Source: Arctopsyche grandis
Taxonomy: Eukaryota; Arthropoda; Insecta; Trichoptera; Hydropsychidae
Assembly (NCBI RefSeq): GCF_051622035.1
Contig: NC_135362.1
Span: 24,265,001-24,329,000, forward strand
Length of the DNA stretch: 64,000 bases
Direction of reading: 5' to 3'
This document shows, piece after piece, positions 11,342 through 23,784 of the stretch. Numbering within the stretch: the stretch's first letter is position 1; each line of letters opens with the position of its first letter. The notes beneath the pieces were generated by a model, which saw nothing but the letters and a program-made list of their open reading frames with translations, did no database searches and had not been told where the DNA came from. Both the position numbers and the translations under genes were made by a program.

Positions 11342-12304
11342 GAATATATCTAAGTCGAAAAGTTAACTTTGACGCAAGGTGTCGTTCTACGTTCATACAA
11401 ACAATATTTGGTCGCGTACTGTTGAGAAGTGAAGGATCGTTCGGTTGTCGTATAGTGCGGTCAGACCTCTACTCAAAAATCACTTAATATGTCTGAAATA
11501 GTTTCATTGCTATTATGTTTTGTAGAAAATCGCCAAACAGCAAATTTTAATGTGAATTCCGAGCTTAATGTATTTGATTGATATTTCGTGCGCGAATCTA
11601 ATGATACATTAATTAGAGCGTTCCGTTAGTAAAGCTATGGAACTTTCGTCTAAATTGAATTATGAATACCATATGTTTCTCAAAGTTATCGTAAATGCGA
11701 TAGATTTTCAAAACAATCGTAAAGAATACGCCGACCGAACGCAGACGGCACGCATAACACATATTATTCTGCTAAAATTTTGGCAAAGCAAAAAGAAAAT
11801 TTATGTTTATTTGTACGATTCGATCCAAAATGTGCGAATCTACAGAGCGAACGTTTACGATCTGCGAAATTCCTTCATCGATGCGAATTGAATGGGAACT
11901 TTTGGCGCATTGTTTCTATCGAAATCTCAGGAGATTTTTTACTCCATGCAAATCTACGATCAAATCAGAACTGGTTGCCGGTTTGTAAATCTAATGAGCC
12001 GTAAAGAGGCCATCGCGATATACATACTACGTAATGCTACTGATAGCTCAAAGTGTCCAAACAAACCTTATGTATGTGTTTTCATGAAGGATTTAACTTG
12101 GTATTGGAAAAGAACTGTCACATGAATAGTCCACTAGGCATCGTTCTATTAAGGAAGGCTCACCCCCACTCCACGGAAAAGATGCGCACACTAACATCAT
12201 GTACCAAACATTGCTTTTGCGCATCCTTAAAGAAAAGTAGGCGAGGGCCTTCTTATATGAAATGACTTAGATTTTAAATTCTCAGTTTACAGTCAGATTT
12301 CAAG
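11342..12304. other. Intergenic DNA, no gene recognised
   Basis: Several overlapping short plus-strand frames occur between 11637 and 12265, but none has a recognisable domain or a consistent splice pattern. Confidence 0.35.
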
Positions 12305-12341
12305 CGAATTTAAACACCAGTATATCTGGTGTTTAAATTCG
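12305..12341. repeat. Perfect 16-bp inverted repeat with 5-nt loop
   Basis: CGAATTTAAACACCAG, loop TATAT, then the exact reverse complement. It may be the junction of two element ends or the tip of a foldback element. Confidence 0.85.
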
Positions 12342-12417
12342 TTTTCTCATTGAGAAAAAACCTTGATTATATTTTTATTTTGATTTATTTTATTTTACAT
12401 ACATACAACATATATAA

Positions 12418-12560
12418 CCAGCGGCGTGAACTAGTGGTTAGCATATTATGCTTTCAAGCAGAGTGTATTTATATGCTTAAAGTACACTCGTAGCTTTGGA
12501 AACGATCTGCAAAGGCGAGTGTTCGTGTTCTATGAAATAAAATAAATAAATATAAATGTG
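12418..12560 (+). mobile_element. SINE family A, internally deleted copy
   Basis: It begins CCAGCGGCGTGAACTAGTGG like the 4663 copy, then jumps directly to the 3' part (CTGCAAAGGCGAGTGTTCGTG and an AAATAAAATAAATAAAT tail). The B box and central body are missing. Confidence 0.8.
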
Positions 12561-12589
12561 ACAGAAATTATCATAAGGCGACACATATG

Positions 12590-12965
12590 TGTAATTAGAT
12601 TGCTTTTGTACAAATCACTAATATTTTTTCAAACAATACATAGCATACAATAGAGACATCTATGGTCTATCAACAAATATTTAATACACAACAAATTTGC
12701 GCCAAATGCATAATTTAGGTAGCATTTTATGAGATTCAACAAATTTGAGATGTTAATAGCTCGAATTTTCGAGAAACTAAGGGGAAGGATACCGATTTAT
12801 TGGATCCGTCACAATAAAACTACAAAAATTGAAAAGAGGAGACGATCGATGTGTATTTTTAATAACTACAAGACCTGGCCAGCAGCGTATTTGGCCGGGA
12901 CTTGAACTCACGACCTATCTACTGGTATGCAATAGCTCTACCAGTACACTACGCTTTGACAAATT
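12590..12965 (-). mobile_element. tRNA-derived SINE, family B, minus strand
   Basis: On the minus strand the head reads CTGGTAGAGCTATTGCATAC (A-box region) and GAGTTCAAGTCCCGG (B box), followed by a body shared with the plus-strand copy at 23785-24200 (GATCCAATAAATCGGTAT and GCTACC/ATAGATGTCTCTA blocks). Confidence 0.75.
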
Positions 12966-13599
12966 TAAAAGTCTATTTTATGAAATTCTTAGGAAGAAAC
13001 CTAAAATTAGTGACGACACCATGAAAAACAACATCATAAACGAAAGGAAACGTATCAATTTTCAACACAAAGCACACTGATATGAATTATTAATACGAGA
13101 ATTCGATCGTTTCCCACGACTTTTATTTTTTTGTTTTCGGTTAATTACTTAAAATTGCACAACCGAGCTGAATTATTCGAATGTGGCACCATTTTTTTCG
13201 ACGTTCATTATTATTTACTCGAAAATTCCAATCCTAAATGTACATACATACAACAACGAAGTGTCGTAACTTCGCCTATATGTACATATGTATTTAAGTA
13301 TGCATTCCAATTCTCATGTCACGTTTTTACCACATCTCCCCCCTCGTTCGTTATTAGACGCCTTTGTCTTTCAAAGAGGGGGAGGCTAACGAGAGATGAC
13401 TGAGGAAAATATAATATTTATATTGGAAAAACTGACTGCACCACAGTAGGAAATGTATACAAAATGCCATTCGAAACATAAAACATACGAACTCGACGAC
13501 AAGCAGTACGTATGTGTATACTATCTATAATACCTGGGTATAATAAGCACGATTGTTATTCCACGTGGGATAACAATACGGTTATATACATATGTACGT

Positions 13600-13950
13600 G
13601 CAATGAACTATGAACGCGATAAACGCATCGTTTTACACGAATCCCTGCGGTCTTCCGTTTACCCATTTGCATTCTCTCGAGTACCATTCTAACACTTTTT
13701 TAGTCCATCTTTCGTCCATTCTTCCAGCCATGTGGCCCACCCATTGTCATTAAAATCTCTTTACTCTATCCACTACCTTGTCATACTTATCACCCACATA
13801 TTGTGTGGATACCTGTTTACCTCGTTATGCCGAGCATACAGCGTTCCATACTTCTTTGAAAGCATTGAAATTTGTGTAGCATCTTGGCGTTCAATGTGGC
13901 AAAAGGCATTGATCTTTTTCTTCGGGCAGAGTGGCATTTTTTCTAATTAA
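13600..13950 (-). pseudogene. LINE reverse-transcriptase C-terminal relic (RTE-like)
   Basis: On the minus strand one frame near 13618-13745 reads QWVGHMAGRMDERWTKKVLE followed by a W-rich tail, the post-RT region of RTE-like LINEs. The upstream part is broken by stops and frameshifts. Confidence 0.6.
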
Positions 13951-14008
13951 AAACAACATTCATTCGTCCAAATGCACTCCACCCTAAAGTCATGCGTATA
14001 ATAATGAA

Positions 14009-14640
14009 TTAATAAATGCAATGCAGAGATGAGAGGAAATGAGAAGACGCGGCAACACGCAAAAAATTCGACGATAAAAATACACGACGACGTAAGGAGG
14101 CCGCTGTCATCCTGAGAATGGCCTCAAAATGAAACCCTTCTACAAACATCTGCGACGCGCTGCAACCCTTTGGTAGTCCGCAGGTAAGACAGCCCCTCTT
14201 TACTCTCTCCTGCTTGTATTTCGTCCAAAGTTCACCAGTATAGAGGCTAATACTTAACACATTTATAATCACCTCTTCGTCTCTATACTGGAGTGGTAAA
14301 ACCGTCTTGCTAGCATATTTTCCCTTACACAAATTGCTCTCCTTTGCCTTTCGATGTCACGGTCATCAGAGAGATTCTCCGTCAGTAGGTGTCCCAGGTA
14401 CTTGACTTCCCGCACGGTTTCAAGATTTCATCCATCCAAAAATATGTTGGGAACGAAATATGCACCTAGAACGTATCGGAAAATCAAAACCATCGATTTG
14501 CAGCATAATACGAGCAAACTTCCAGAAGTCGATTCAGTGCGAAGAAGGCACCAAGAGTACCATATCGTCGGCATAGCTGATGTGGTTTCCGCATTTTATG
14601 ATCAAGAAGTTTAGTAAACTAGCCTTGTTTTGGTCAACGT
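14009..14640 (-). pseudogene. LINE reverse-transcriptase relic, degenerate
   Basis: Minus-strand frames contain the tract EVKYLGHLLTENLSDDRDIE and, after a frameshift, ICVRENMLARRFYHSS... and GCSASQMFVEG blocks. These recall the thumb/C-terminal region of non-LTR reverse transcriptases. Stops and frame changes make it non-functional. It may belong to the same old insertion as 13600-13950. Confidence 0.7.
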
Positions 14641-15204
14641 AAAGTCCCATTTCAACTTTCAACAAAGAATATTTCGTCCGAAACAAATTCCACAACAAAT
14701 TTTTGGTGTTTTAGTGCTAGCACAAGGTTGGGTACCCCCACGGTAGATAGCTACGCTCTATTATAGTACATGCGACAGTCTGAGTGAGCAAGTACACGTG
14801 TATATCCACATAGCGGTAGACTATAATAATAAAATGGCGAAGTGGTGAGTTTGGACACTAAATCGATAAAGCGACATTTCGAGCAGAAGCTTTCAACTCG
14901 ACTTTACGGAGATAGCTAAGTTGAGAGCCATCATAAAAGTTTATACCTATGCCGAGTTCTATCGACATCGCCTAAGCACTCAAAGTACATTCCGCAAGAG
15001 TTATTCAGTGCATACTCGATTGCGAGCTTCTTCATCATCTGTCACATGGTTAAAAGTTTTGGGTAAGACATGAAGTGGTTTCTTATTATTTTCTGGAGAG
15101 AACGAAACGGAAAGTGAAGCGGGATAATGGTGGGATACGTCTTAAGATGGAAGTTGAGGTGAAGATTTATCTTCAGACAAATTGGCAACTTGTCTGCTTA
15201 TACA
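14641..15204. other. Intergenic DNA, no gene
   Basis: The first ~60 bases may continue the minus-strand LINE relic. Nothing else was recognised. Confidence 0.35.
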
Positions 15205-15492
15205 TAAGGCGCAGACACACAAGATATATTTTTGCACATGTAAACAAAACGCTAGCACGCCTGATCTATGATATGACACAGAGGCCAAAAATCACCCCCT
15301 GAAGTGTTTTTGGTGATATTTTATCCTTGTATTGACAGTGATCGATAGCAGTGAATCCCATATTTGAAGAAATGTAGGAGAAACTTGTCGAAATATTAAG
15401 ATCGTATGAATTAGAATGACTAGAAGAAATGCCCTTCCCAGCTGGCAACTACAGTACATGCATGGCGTAAGATTCAGTATGTTTGCGCATAT
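15205..15492. mobile_element. MITE, same family as 37313-37657
   Basis: The left end AAGGCGCAGACACAC and right end TTCAGTATGTTTGCGC are imperfect inverted repeats. The interior block TTTTTGGTGATATTTTATCC through GATCGATAGCAGTGAATCCC is shared with the copies at 37313-37657 and, in reverse orientation, about 20362-20635. Confidence 0.6.
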
Positions 15493-15677
15493 AGGCTTTT
15501 ATCAACAATACGTACAATAGATCGGGTGATCCTAGTTGGGTTCGTTACTATAGTTCAAATAAAAATAAGAATTTCATTAACCGATACTAAGTTTCAGTTC
15601 GATAGGACTAACGGTGTTAAAAATATCCCCAAAATACACACACACACATTTTTTCTAGATCATGAAAACGTGATCAG

Positions 15678-15821
15678 TAGAGGTCGGAATCTGAAGGGGC
15701 CGGAAACGCGCCGCCTATTGTTCCATTGTTGTAAATCCTTTGTAAAAAAGGTTCGGCAAACCTTTAACGATGCATTTACAATCTTTGAACAATAAACAGC
15801 CCCTTCAGATTCCGGTCTCTA
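15678..15821. mobile_element. 144-bp hAT-type MITE with 8-bp TSD
   Basis: The left end TAGAGGTCGGAATCTGAAGG and right end CCTTCAGATTCCGGTCTCTA are inverted repeats. GTGATCAG is duplicated exactly at 15670-15677 and 15822-15829. The core GGTTCGGCAAACCTTTAACG is shared with the copy at 41760-41881. Confidence 0.92.
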
Positions 15822-15829
15822 GTGATCAG

Positions 15830-17519
15830 TGATCGATTCCGAGTTCGAATCAGTCAAAATCTCGAGTTCGAATTTTCGCATGATCACAAAACTTCATCTA
15901 TTGTTACTAGGTACATAGATAAAGTAAAAAAGATCAGAAACACAGTCGAAGGAAATTGTACAAGACCCTACGAAAGACGTTTTTGCAGATAAATTTCTTG
16001 GTTAATGACCAATTTAAACCTGGTTACCAAAACAAAATATTGCATGATTGTAATATGTACATATATCAGATAAAGCCTACGAAATAAGTTCAAATATCAA
16101 AAATACATTCTAAATATTCGATTTCTAAAAATATTTTCATGTAAGGGTCAATACTTATACGCACGTAACCCACTAATTTGCACGCATGCCAAATAGTGAA
16201 CGGTTTGCGAAAATTTTTATCCATTAAAACTTATCAGTATATAGTTTTCTATTAAATAAATAGTATTTATACACGATCTTGGGTATGTTTCCGCTTCAAC
16301 GACACTTTATTAAAAATGTGATACAAAAGAAATTAAGGCCATTGCCTAAAGCAGAAAAAATTGATTAAACCTGATAGGCGTTCGCTTTATGTGATCCAAT
16401 TCGGATAGGCGTAGGTGGAGACAGATTTATCAGAAATAATACAACGTATTCAATTTAAGACGCAACTTAAAAGTGTATTTCAAAATAAAATATTAATCTC
16501 GACAAATGTTACGATGAGATAATGATATTTTTAAGAAGTCGTTTTTGTGCTTCAATCGATCACGTACTACATATTAGATGATCCAATTTAGAACTATTCG
16601 ACTAAATGGTTGGTTATGTATAAACCAAGTCTATGCTATCCATCATCAATGTGAACTAATTTACATGTGTATTTGTAGTACTACATATGTACTATTGAAC
16701 CTGCTCCCCCTGGAGCCTCAACTTATACTGATTCAGCTCATCTGCTTCTTTCTTTGGGTCGCCTCAGAGGTCTGTTACCTGCTGAAAAAATCTAAGTCTA
16801 AAAATGCTTGGGTCATGTAAAGAGCATATGTATAGTATTATAAGTATGTAAGTAGAGCCGTGCTCAACAATGGGAAAATGTATTGTATTCAAAATACATA
16901 GAAGTAATATTAAGCAGACATTTTACACCGATCCGTCGTTGGGTCAAAGTTAATTATAAAAGCAATGCTTACTACCTCTCTTATCTTCTTTTGCCTCAAC
17001 GATATCAAGAGTAATTTAATTAGTGGCGATAAAGCCACAATGTGAAAGAACGACCTCCAAATCTCTTATTTAATTACACTCGATACTCCATAAACTTACT
17101 TGACTTTTCGAAGCAATTAGAGGTGGAGCACTTCGGATAAGGCAATTCCGACACAACTATGAAACAAATTGGGTTCGTGTAGTTTTTTTCCTGATTTCTG
17201 TTTCTCGTAGTTGTTGGGTTCAGCAGTCGCTATCCCAGAAGCAAGCAAATCGTTAGGCGACCCAGATAACTATTTCGGACCCAACAACGATGATGTTGCC
17301 ATTACCTGAATTGAGTTAAATATTAAAATTGCATTATTTTTAGGTTTTCCTACTTCATTATCAGAAGTGTCTTGGGAAGAATGTTCTCGTGATTTCGCAA
17401 CACAGCGAAGCCGTCTCAATACCAAGGTACATGGTAGTCATACTTATGGTAATCAAAATGTAAATTGAATTGATTTTACCACATTGTAGTCTAACTGGAG
17501 AACAAATAGGTATATTTTA
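15830..17519. other. Intergenic DNA, no gene
   Basis: AT-rich with scattered short frames; no domain, RNA gene or element boundary recognised. Confidence 0.35.
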
Positions 17520-17800
17520 ACCATCAGCACGGACTAGAGGCTAGCATATAATGCTTTCGAACAAAGTGGTCACGGGTTCGAGTCCCACTCTGTGACTCCA
17601 GGTCGATCGTTTCCTATCAGAGTTTTCCAATTTATATGATTTTTATTTAAACGGTTCTTGCAAAATTGACATCCCCGTCTCTATCTCTTTCGCAAATTTC
17701 ATTAAGTTATTCAGCATCTCTGTTTCACTGGTTTAAAAATGTTGATCGTATTTGTCATGTGTAAATCCTTACAATGTAAATTGTATTTCTGTACAATGTC
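17520..17800 (+). mobile_element. SINE family A copy
   Basis: The head CCATCAGCACGGACTAGAGG is followed by the A-box-like GCTAGCATATAATGC and B box GGGTTCGAGTCCC, then the family body GGTCGATCGTTTCCTATCAG. The 3' end merges into the Helitron start at 17819. Confidence 0.75.
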
Positions 17801-17818
17801 TGATCGTAGATGTAAAAA

Positions 17819-18280
17819 TCTAATAAATAATTTCGAAAGAGACTTTGCATATATGTAACCTTCGTTCGTTGGTTTGTAGACAATATATTCGTTTTATTTT
17901 TTTTTTTCGATTCTTAGGTGCCGATTCTAATCGATTTTAAGGATTCGAAGTCCCCGGGGGCGAAAACAATAAACACATTAATGGATCGAGGAAGCTGTGC
18001 TGGGCAACTTGTCCTTTATAAGGACACGTTGCACACCGTAGATCAGAATATTAAGGTACACACCGTACATCAGAATATTTCTGGAGCGAGCGGTGGTTCC
18101 GTGTAGACCTCTCGAATCCTTGAATAATTGCTGTGAAGTGACTTTGGCCTTTCATTTGGATTCAGGATCCAAATGAAAGGCCAAAGTCACTTACCCTTAC
18201 GCATCAATACTTAAAACGATCCAAAAATCGACTATTCAATATGTGTAATGAAAACAAATATAGTCTGAGAAGCAATCAGG
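17819..18280 (+). mobile_element. Helitron family B, 5' part carrying an LTR fragment
   Basis: It begins TCTAATAAATAATTTCGAAA as in the copies at 47492 and 54992, and then contains the GGAAGCTGTGCTGGGCAACT ... CTTTATAAGGA tract that matches the solo LTR at 43692-44073. No CTAG end with hairpin was found, so the 3' end is missing or lies in unrecognised sequence. Confidence 0.65.
18138..18190. repeat. Perfect 24-bp hairpin inside Helitron-borne LTR piece
   Basis: The left arm 18138-18161, spacer TCAGG and right arm 18167-18190 form an exact inverted repeat built from GTGACTTTGGCCTTTCATTT. The other copies of this LTR have this segment once only, so the right arm is an inverted duplication. 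Confidence 0.92.
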
Positions 18281-19864
18281 GGCGTCATTTCAGTTTTTCC
18301 CAGGGGGGGAGAAAGTTTTTTGACCAGTAATGAATGACTTTCTAGGACGGGAGGGGTGTTATGTTAAAAAATTAGTGTTTATGAATTTTAACTATTTATT
18401 TTAATCATTTTTTCAGAAATAGAAAGGCAATCCTATTCAACAACTTGTTTCGTAGGATAAACGAGTTTTACAAATATTTTTCAAGTCAAGACAAACAACA
18501 AAACAAAATATATTTGGGAGCTAACATTTTTTTTTGGGAAAAATCGACGTGTTTATATACCTGACAGTGTTTTAAAGGATTTAAATACTCTATTTTTGTT
18601 GGTGGAGTATTTTAATTCAAATTCATAATAATACATTAAACAACGTGGATAGTCCCGTTCAAATCTAGGGGGGGGAGTCATCTGGGGTGAGCCCACACCA
18701 GCCCTTCCCAGATGACTCCCCTGGAAGCAATGTACGGTAGAAGTGAAACTAAAGGTGGCGGGAGCATCCCAAGTTGATAAGAATGTAGAAAATAAAAGAG
18801 GAGGCAGTGATGCAATCAGACAGCGTTGATTGGTTTGCAGATGGGTAGTGAGAGTAGACGGAGGGGGGCTGAACTTACAAAGTGCAAGTATTTTACAATG
18901 AGTCTAGCAGAAATAGCAAACAGACACACGTGTAAGATAGAAGCAGTCTATTTCGTTACACCATTTCCGTAACGGTTTTTCAAAGAAGTTTATACCTAAA
19001 AATGAATATAATTTGTAAAATATTTCCGAGTGTGCACATTTTACATTGAAAACAACCCCTACCTGTCCTTATTTATAAGGATGTTGTATAATACGTGGGT
19101 ATTACGTGTGTTAACCAGTTTAGTAGCATTGATTTTCATGTAACGCAACTTTAGACGGCTTCTTCCTGAAACGCAGACCAACTGCAGTGCAGATATCTTG
19201 GCAGACATTCGTGTAAATATTTTCAGACATGTTTGTGCAAGGTAACGGACATGTGCCATGAAACGAAAGTGACTTTCGCTGAACAGGGGAAAGAGTCAAC
19301 ATACTTGCAAATCATCCAATTTTACGGCCACACACAATTTTGAAATGTGCATCATATGTATAGTGAATTCGTTCATACGTAACCGCTCAATCTAATTATT
19401 CCAAACAAATGGATCAATCAATTTTATAAAATACTAACCAAATTAAGAAAGTGAATGTTCCTTCTAGAAACCATCTCAAATTTCAATCTATGACGATGTA
19501 TCCAAATCTCCAGCTTTGAACTTCGAGAGTTCAAACCACGACGTTTGCCAGAACGTCATTAAAAATATAATAACTAGTTAGACAAATAAAGGGTTCCGTC
19601 ATTGTTATAAACTTTGAACCAATGCGGAAAGGACACGCATCCGGGACGGCATATCCATTGTTCCAGAACAAAAGCAGATTTAATGTGTCCGGTTTTGAGC
19701 CAAACATACCCAAGCGTGTGTGTATCAAAGTTCATTAAGCGATCTACTATTATACTTTCAGGTTCAAAGAAAACTTTTCCCTGCCGTAATGAGAAAACTT
19801 TCAGAAAATTAGAAAAAGTAAGACGGTTCGTATATACTTTTCTTTTCATACCGTGTAATAAAAT
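18281..19864. other. Intergenic DNA with a G-run/inverted-repeat element
   Basis: At 18672-18721 there is a 15-bp inverted repeat, GGGGAGTCATCTGGG and CCCAGATGACTCCCC, separated by 20 nt. Together with the GGGGCGTCATTTCAG start near 18279 it may bound a short transposon. No gene recognised. Confidence 0.4.
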
Positions 19865-20150
19865 GTAGCCAGCAATATAGCTTGGTGGTTGCAAACCACT
19901 GAGAGGTTGTCGGGTTCGATTCCGTGATTTGACCTTGGTTGAAAATAATTTATTCTGAGTATTATCTGTATTACTGCTGGTCAGACTTGGATATTTGTGA
20001 TTCCAAGTCGATTGGTTCCTATCAGAGTTTCCCAATTAATCTAATTTCATTGTTGAAACGTTTCCTCGTCAAATTGGCAAACCAACCTACATATGTATCT
20101 GTCACCACTATTTGAATATAATCTACAAGTTTAAAAACCATATGTGTCGC
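19865..20150 (+). mobile_element. SINE, divergent tRNA-like head with family A body
   Basis: The head CAGCAATATAGCTTGGTGGT and B box CGGGTTCGATTCCG are followed by ATTCCAAGTCGATTGGTTCC and TCAGAGTTTCCCAATT, the family A body. Confidence 0.7.
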
Positions 20151-20361
20151 TTAGGACAACTGTAATGGCACCATGGTAAAATATAAATTAAAAAAGTAAT
20201 GCAATCGCATTGGAAGGATCTATAAAAAAATTAAAAGATCAAAATTGGTTTAATTAATATTTTCATCTTAAAATCGTGGTCCTTTTCTGCTTCGCATGTG
20301 TTCTCTTTACAAGAGCATTGTTGCAGGATTTCTTTTGGCAATGTCTGAAACGTTCCTATTC

Positions 20362-20640
20362 TCCCTATCTTACACACGCCTAGCTAACGCTACTGGTTCA
20401 ATTCTACACATTCAAAAGTGCGGCACGGCACGCCTAGGTAGACATATAAGAAAGGCGTATCTTCATGTCATTGTTAACTCGTACGATCTTATTATTTTGA
20501 CAAGTTTTTCTCACATTTCTTCAAATATGTGAATAGCCGTTATCGATTACTGTTAATGCAAGGATAAAATATCACCGAAAACAATATAAAAAAAACACGT
20601 GCTGCGTACCATTCTGTGTGTCTGCAACTTACTATATTAC
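20362..20640 (-). mobile_element. MITE copy (family of 37313-37657)
   Basis: In reverse order it shares GTACGATCTTATTATTTTGA, TTCTTCAAATATGTGAATAG, CGATTACTG and AAGGATAAAATATCACCGAA with the copies at 15205-15492 and 37313-37657. The right end reads CATTCTGTGTGTCTGC. Confidence 0.5.
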
Positions 20641-21789
20641 AAGGAACTTAAATGTTTCACTTCGCAAATGATTGAGCTGAAATTCCTACAATCTTCTGAT
20701 CGTTTTGAAACCTTGTCATTTTGCGCGGTTTGGTCAACGATAGAAATTTCAATCGATTTTGATAGTTTGATGGTGAAAAATAATCGTAATAGACATGTTT
20801 GAAAATGTTACAATTTGACCATCTTGACGTCTTATGGTAGGTAAGTAGCCTTATATACATATTTGCCTTTCCGCCACCCTCTCGTTTTGTCAGATTTTAA
20901 TAATTGTTTAAACGTCTTTAACTTTTTCTTTTTCACACTATATCTTATACAATTTTTTGCACTCGCTTTATAGTTGTGAAAAATCAGCACACTTAACAAC
21001 ATCCTTCGCCGTTAAAATACATATGTACATACATATTTTGAACCGTTACCAGACAATTTTAACTTGAGTCCCACAGAATGTGTATAAAAACAGACACAGA
21101 CAGGCTAATATATGAGTTGACTGAAAAAATGAATTGAGCATTCATAATTTCTCCTGTTCTTTTGGGTGTGCGTTCCGCTTTACGTACCCCCATGACCGTG
21201 ACCTGCAAGTTTGACCGGTGGTAGGAGATGATATCAGAAAATATTTCTGTTATTCACTCCCTGCTTTTCCTTAGCGCGTTTATATCGCATTAAAATACGG
21301 TATGAAAATGGAAACGGAACGGTATAAATATTTATATTTAAATTGATAGGTAGATACGGTCGGTCATAGCGTTGGCTGAAATTCAACCGTACTTTCAGAT
21401 CCATAACTCACGCAAAATCATTTGCATTACAGATACGTGTTTATTTCGGTGAATGTTTTCATTTTCGAACCGTTTTTTATTGCGCTCAAAGAGAAAACTT
21501 TTTTTTTGCTATATTTTGAACTCGATTGTAAAATTAAACAGTGCGTCATTCGTGGCAAACGAGATAAGCAGATCAAATATGTTTTCAAACCTTAAGAAGC
21601 ATGTCAAGTTTGCGCGCAAGATGCTAAGCAAGCAAAGAAGCAAGTTGGGTTCCATGGAATCAGCAGCGTGTTTTTTTTATATTTTCATACATATATGTAG
21701 ATACTATATATACCAGGAAGGCCTAACAGATAAACGCCAATTCGCCTTCCTGGCCAATTAAACACTCTCAAACTTCTTGTCGAATTTCG

Positions 21790-22066
21790 ATGCTGAAAAA
21801 CTCGAAATTTTCGAGATATTTATGAACAAATTTGCAGCATTTTTATACGAATCAGCGAAATTCAAGATGCTGAATTTTGCGAGAAATGTAAAGGTACAGG
21901 TTGCCAATTCGTTGGAACCGTTTCCAATGAAATCAGATAAGTTGACAAACTCTGAAAGGAAACGACCAACCTTAGAGTCACATATCCAAGGTCTGACCAG
22001 CAACAAAGCCAGGAATGGAACCCTAACTGCCACACAATCGAAAGCATTACATGCGAACCACTGATC
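21790..22066 (-). mobile_element. SINE family A copy, minus strand
   Basis: The plus strand carries the reverse complement of the family body (AATTCGTTGGAACCGTTTCC, AAGGTCTGACCAGCAACAAA) and ends with CGAAAGCATTACATGCGAAC, the reversed A-box head. The reversed B box is decayed. Confidence 0.7.
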
Positions 22067-22494
22067 TATGTTGCTGTTCGTGGTTACTTTAAAATGTTAT
22101 AAAACGCAAGTTCATTGATAAGTAACAACTTGCATGAACAGTGCAAATACTTTCATACTTTATGTGGAATGCAATGCAAATTATATGTGGATCTACTTTA
22201 CCATGTGACGTCACGTCAGTGATTCAGCTTGCTTAAAAATTAATAGGTCTAACTTGCTTCATTACTTGCATCACATAAAGCTGTCTTTACTGTGAATTTA
22301 TTCTGCACGAAGCAATATCAACATAATTATTCTGGGAAATCAAGTTTGCAATCGATATTTTAACCCTCATTTTTGCACCCTTCAACTTGAGATACACATC
22401 AACAGTCTAGACTTTTATGCGCAGTTAACTTTTTACCCCTTCATAAAAAACTCAATACTTCCATTATATAATTCAAATTTATTTAATAATACTA

Positions 22495-23178
22495 TCATAT
22501 ATATAAAGACGGTAATCTGTGTGTGTGTGTGTGTCCTAACTCTCGCCGAACATAATGAACGAATCGATAAAAATCGATTAATTCATTTTTCGACGAGACG
22601 ACTTTGTCGCGACTCGAACCGATCACCCCAAATAGCCTGAATATGGATCTAAATTGAGCTAATGGTCTCGGACATCACGCCAAATCCAATTTTTCATTTC
22701 GCCTTTTTTTTTAAACATTAATTGAAATATTCCTTCTCGCCATATAAAAATACGTAATTTTAATAATTTCATTTAGCGAGGTTTTGAACCCTTTTTTTTC
22801 TTTTCATATAAAACAATTAAATATATATTTTTAATTGAAATTAATTTATATTTTAGCGATATTTGAAAAATAAAATTAATTCAAAATCACGGAATCAAAC
22901 TAAGGCCCCCTCGCCCAGAACAGGTCGCTAGCCATTAGACTACAGCCTCGACAGAAAAAACGCTCTAAAATTACTTAATATTCGATTATCCTTTAGAAGT
23001 ATGGGGAACCAATCATTCGCGTATCTTCGGCTTTCGTCGACAATCGATTTCCGATTTCTTATGATCAACCATCAACCAGTATGGGGAACCAGTCGATTCC
23101 ATATCTTTAACTTTATTTTTATTCGAGTTTCAATTTCTTTTCGAAACCACCCGTTGAAATCAACGGGCCCTACACTAG
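22495..23178 (+). mobile_element. Helitron family A, copy 1 (non-autonomous)
   Basis: Begins TCATATATATAAAGACGGTA after a host A. Ends with the hairpin CCCGTTGAAATCAACGGG, a short spacer and CTAG before a host T. No RepHel gene inside. A TG dinucleotide run follows the 5' end. Nearly the same sequence is found at 62743-63557. Confidence 0.88.
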
Positions 23179-23784
23179 TATTATTATATTATCCGTAATT
23201 AAAACAGCTTACTTTTGTAATGCTTGAGAACGATATACGATATGTGACCTGACTATTGATTGAATTTCTCGGATATTTTATAAAAACGCAATTAAACTGA
23301 ACAATAAAAAGCTGAATTTACTTGACAGTTCTTATTAAATGTTGACACACTGAAAAACAGCATTTGATTGCAAAAAAAGAGAAATTGTCTTTGTCTTTTT
23401 CTTATATAAACTTTGTAAAAGAATATGTTCTTTTTAGAAATATCGAAAAATAGAACCGACAAACGAAGTGATTTATCTCTCGTAGAGATCGCTCTCTACA
23501 AAATTTGCATCGAAACTAGCGATTATATTAACCCAAATCTTTGATTGGGTAATCAGTATTGGACAAATATTTTCCAGATAAAAAAATATTTAGTCCAATG
23601 CAATTTTGAGATCATATTAAAATAGTTATTTTCATCGTTAATCAAAAGATGCATTATAAATTTCCTCCGCCCTTGCTGTTTATTTTTTGTGGAATTTCTT
23701 TATTCGGTATTTACATTAAAGGGGCATACAAATATTTTTTTTGTATTAATTTGTGGAAAATACAGCATGTTTTGTAATTGACTT
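23179..23784. other. Intergenic DNA, no gene
   Basis: AT-rich; nothing recognised. Confidence 0.35.

Noticed and set aside
11637..12265. Several overlapping short frames on the plus strand
   Set aside because: No homology, no consistent phase and no splice signals.
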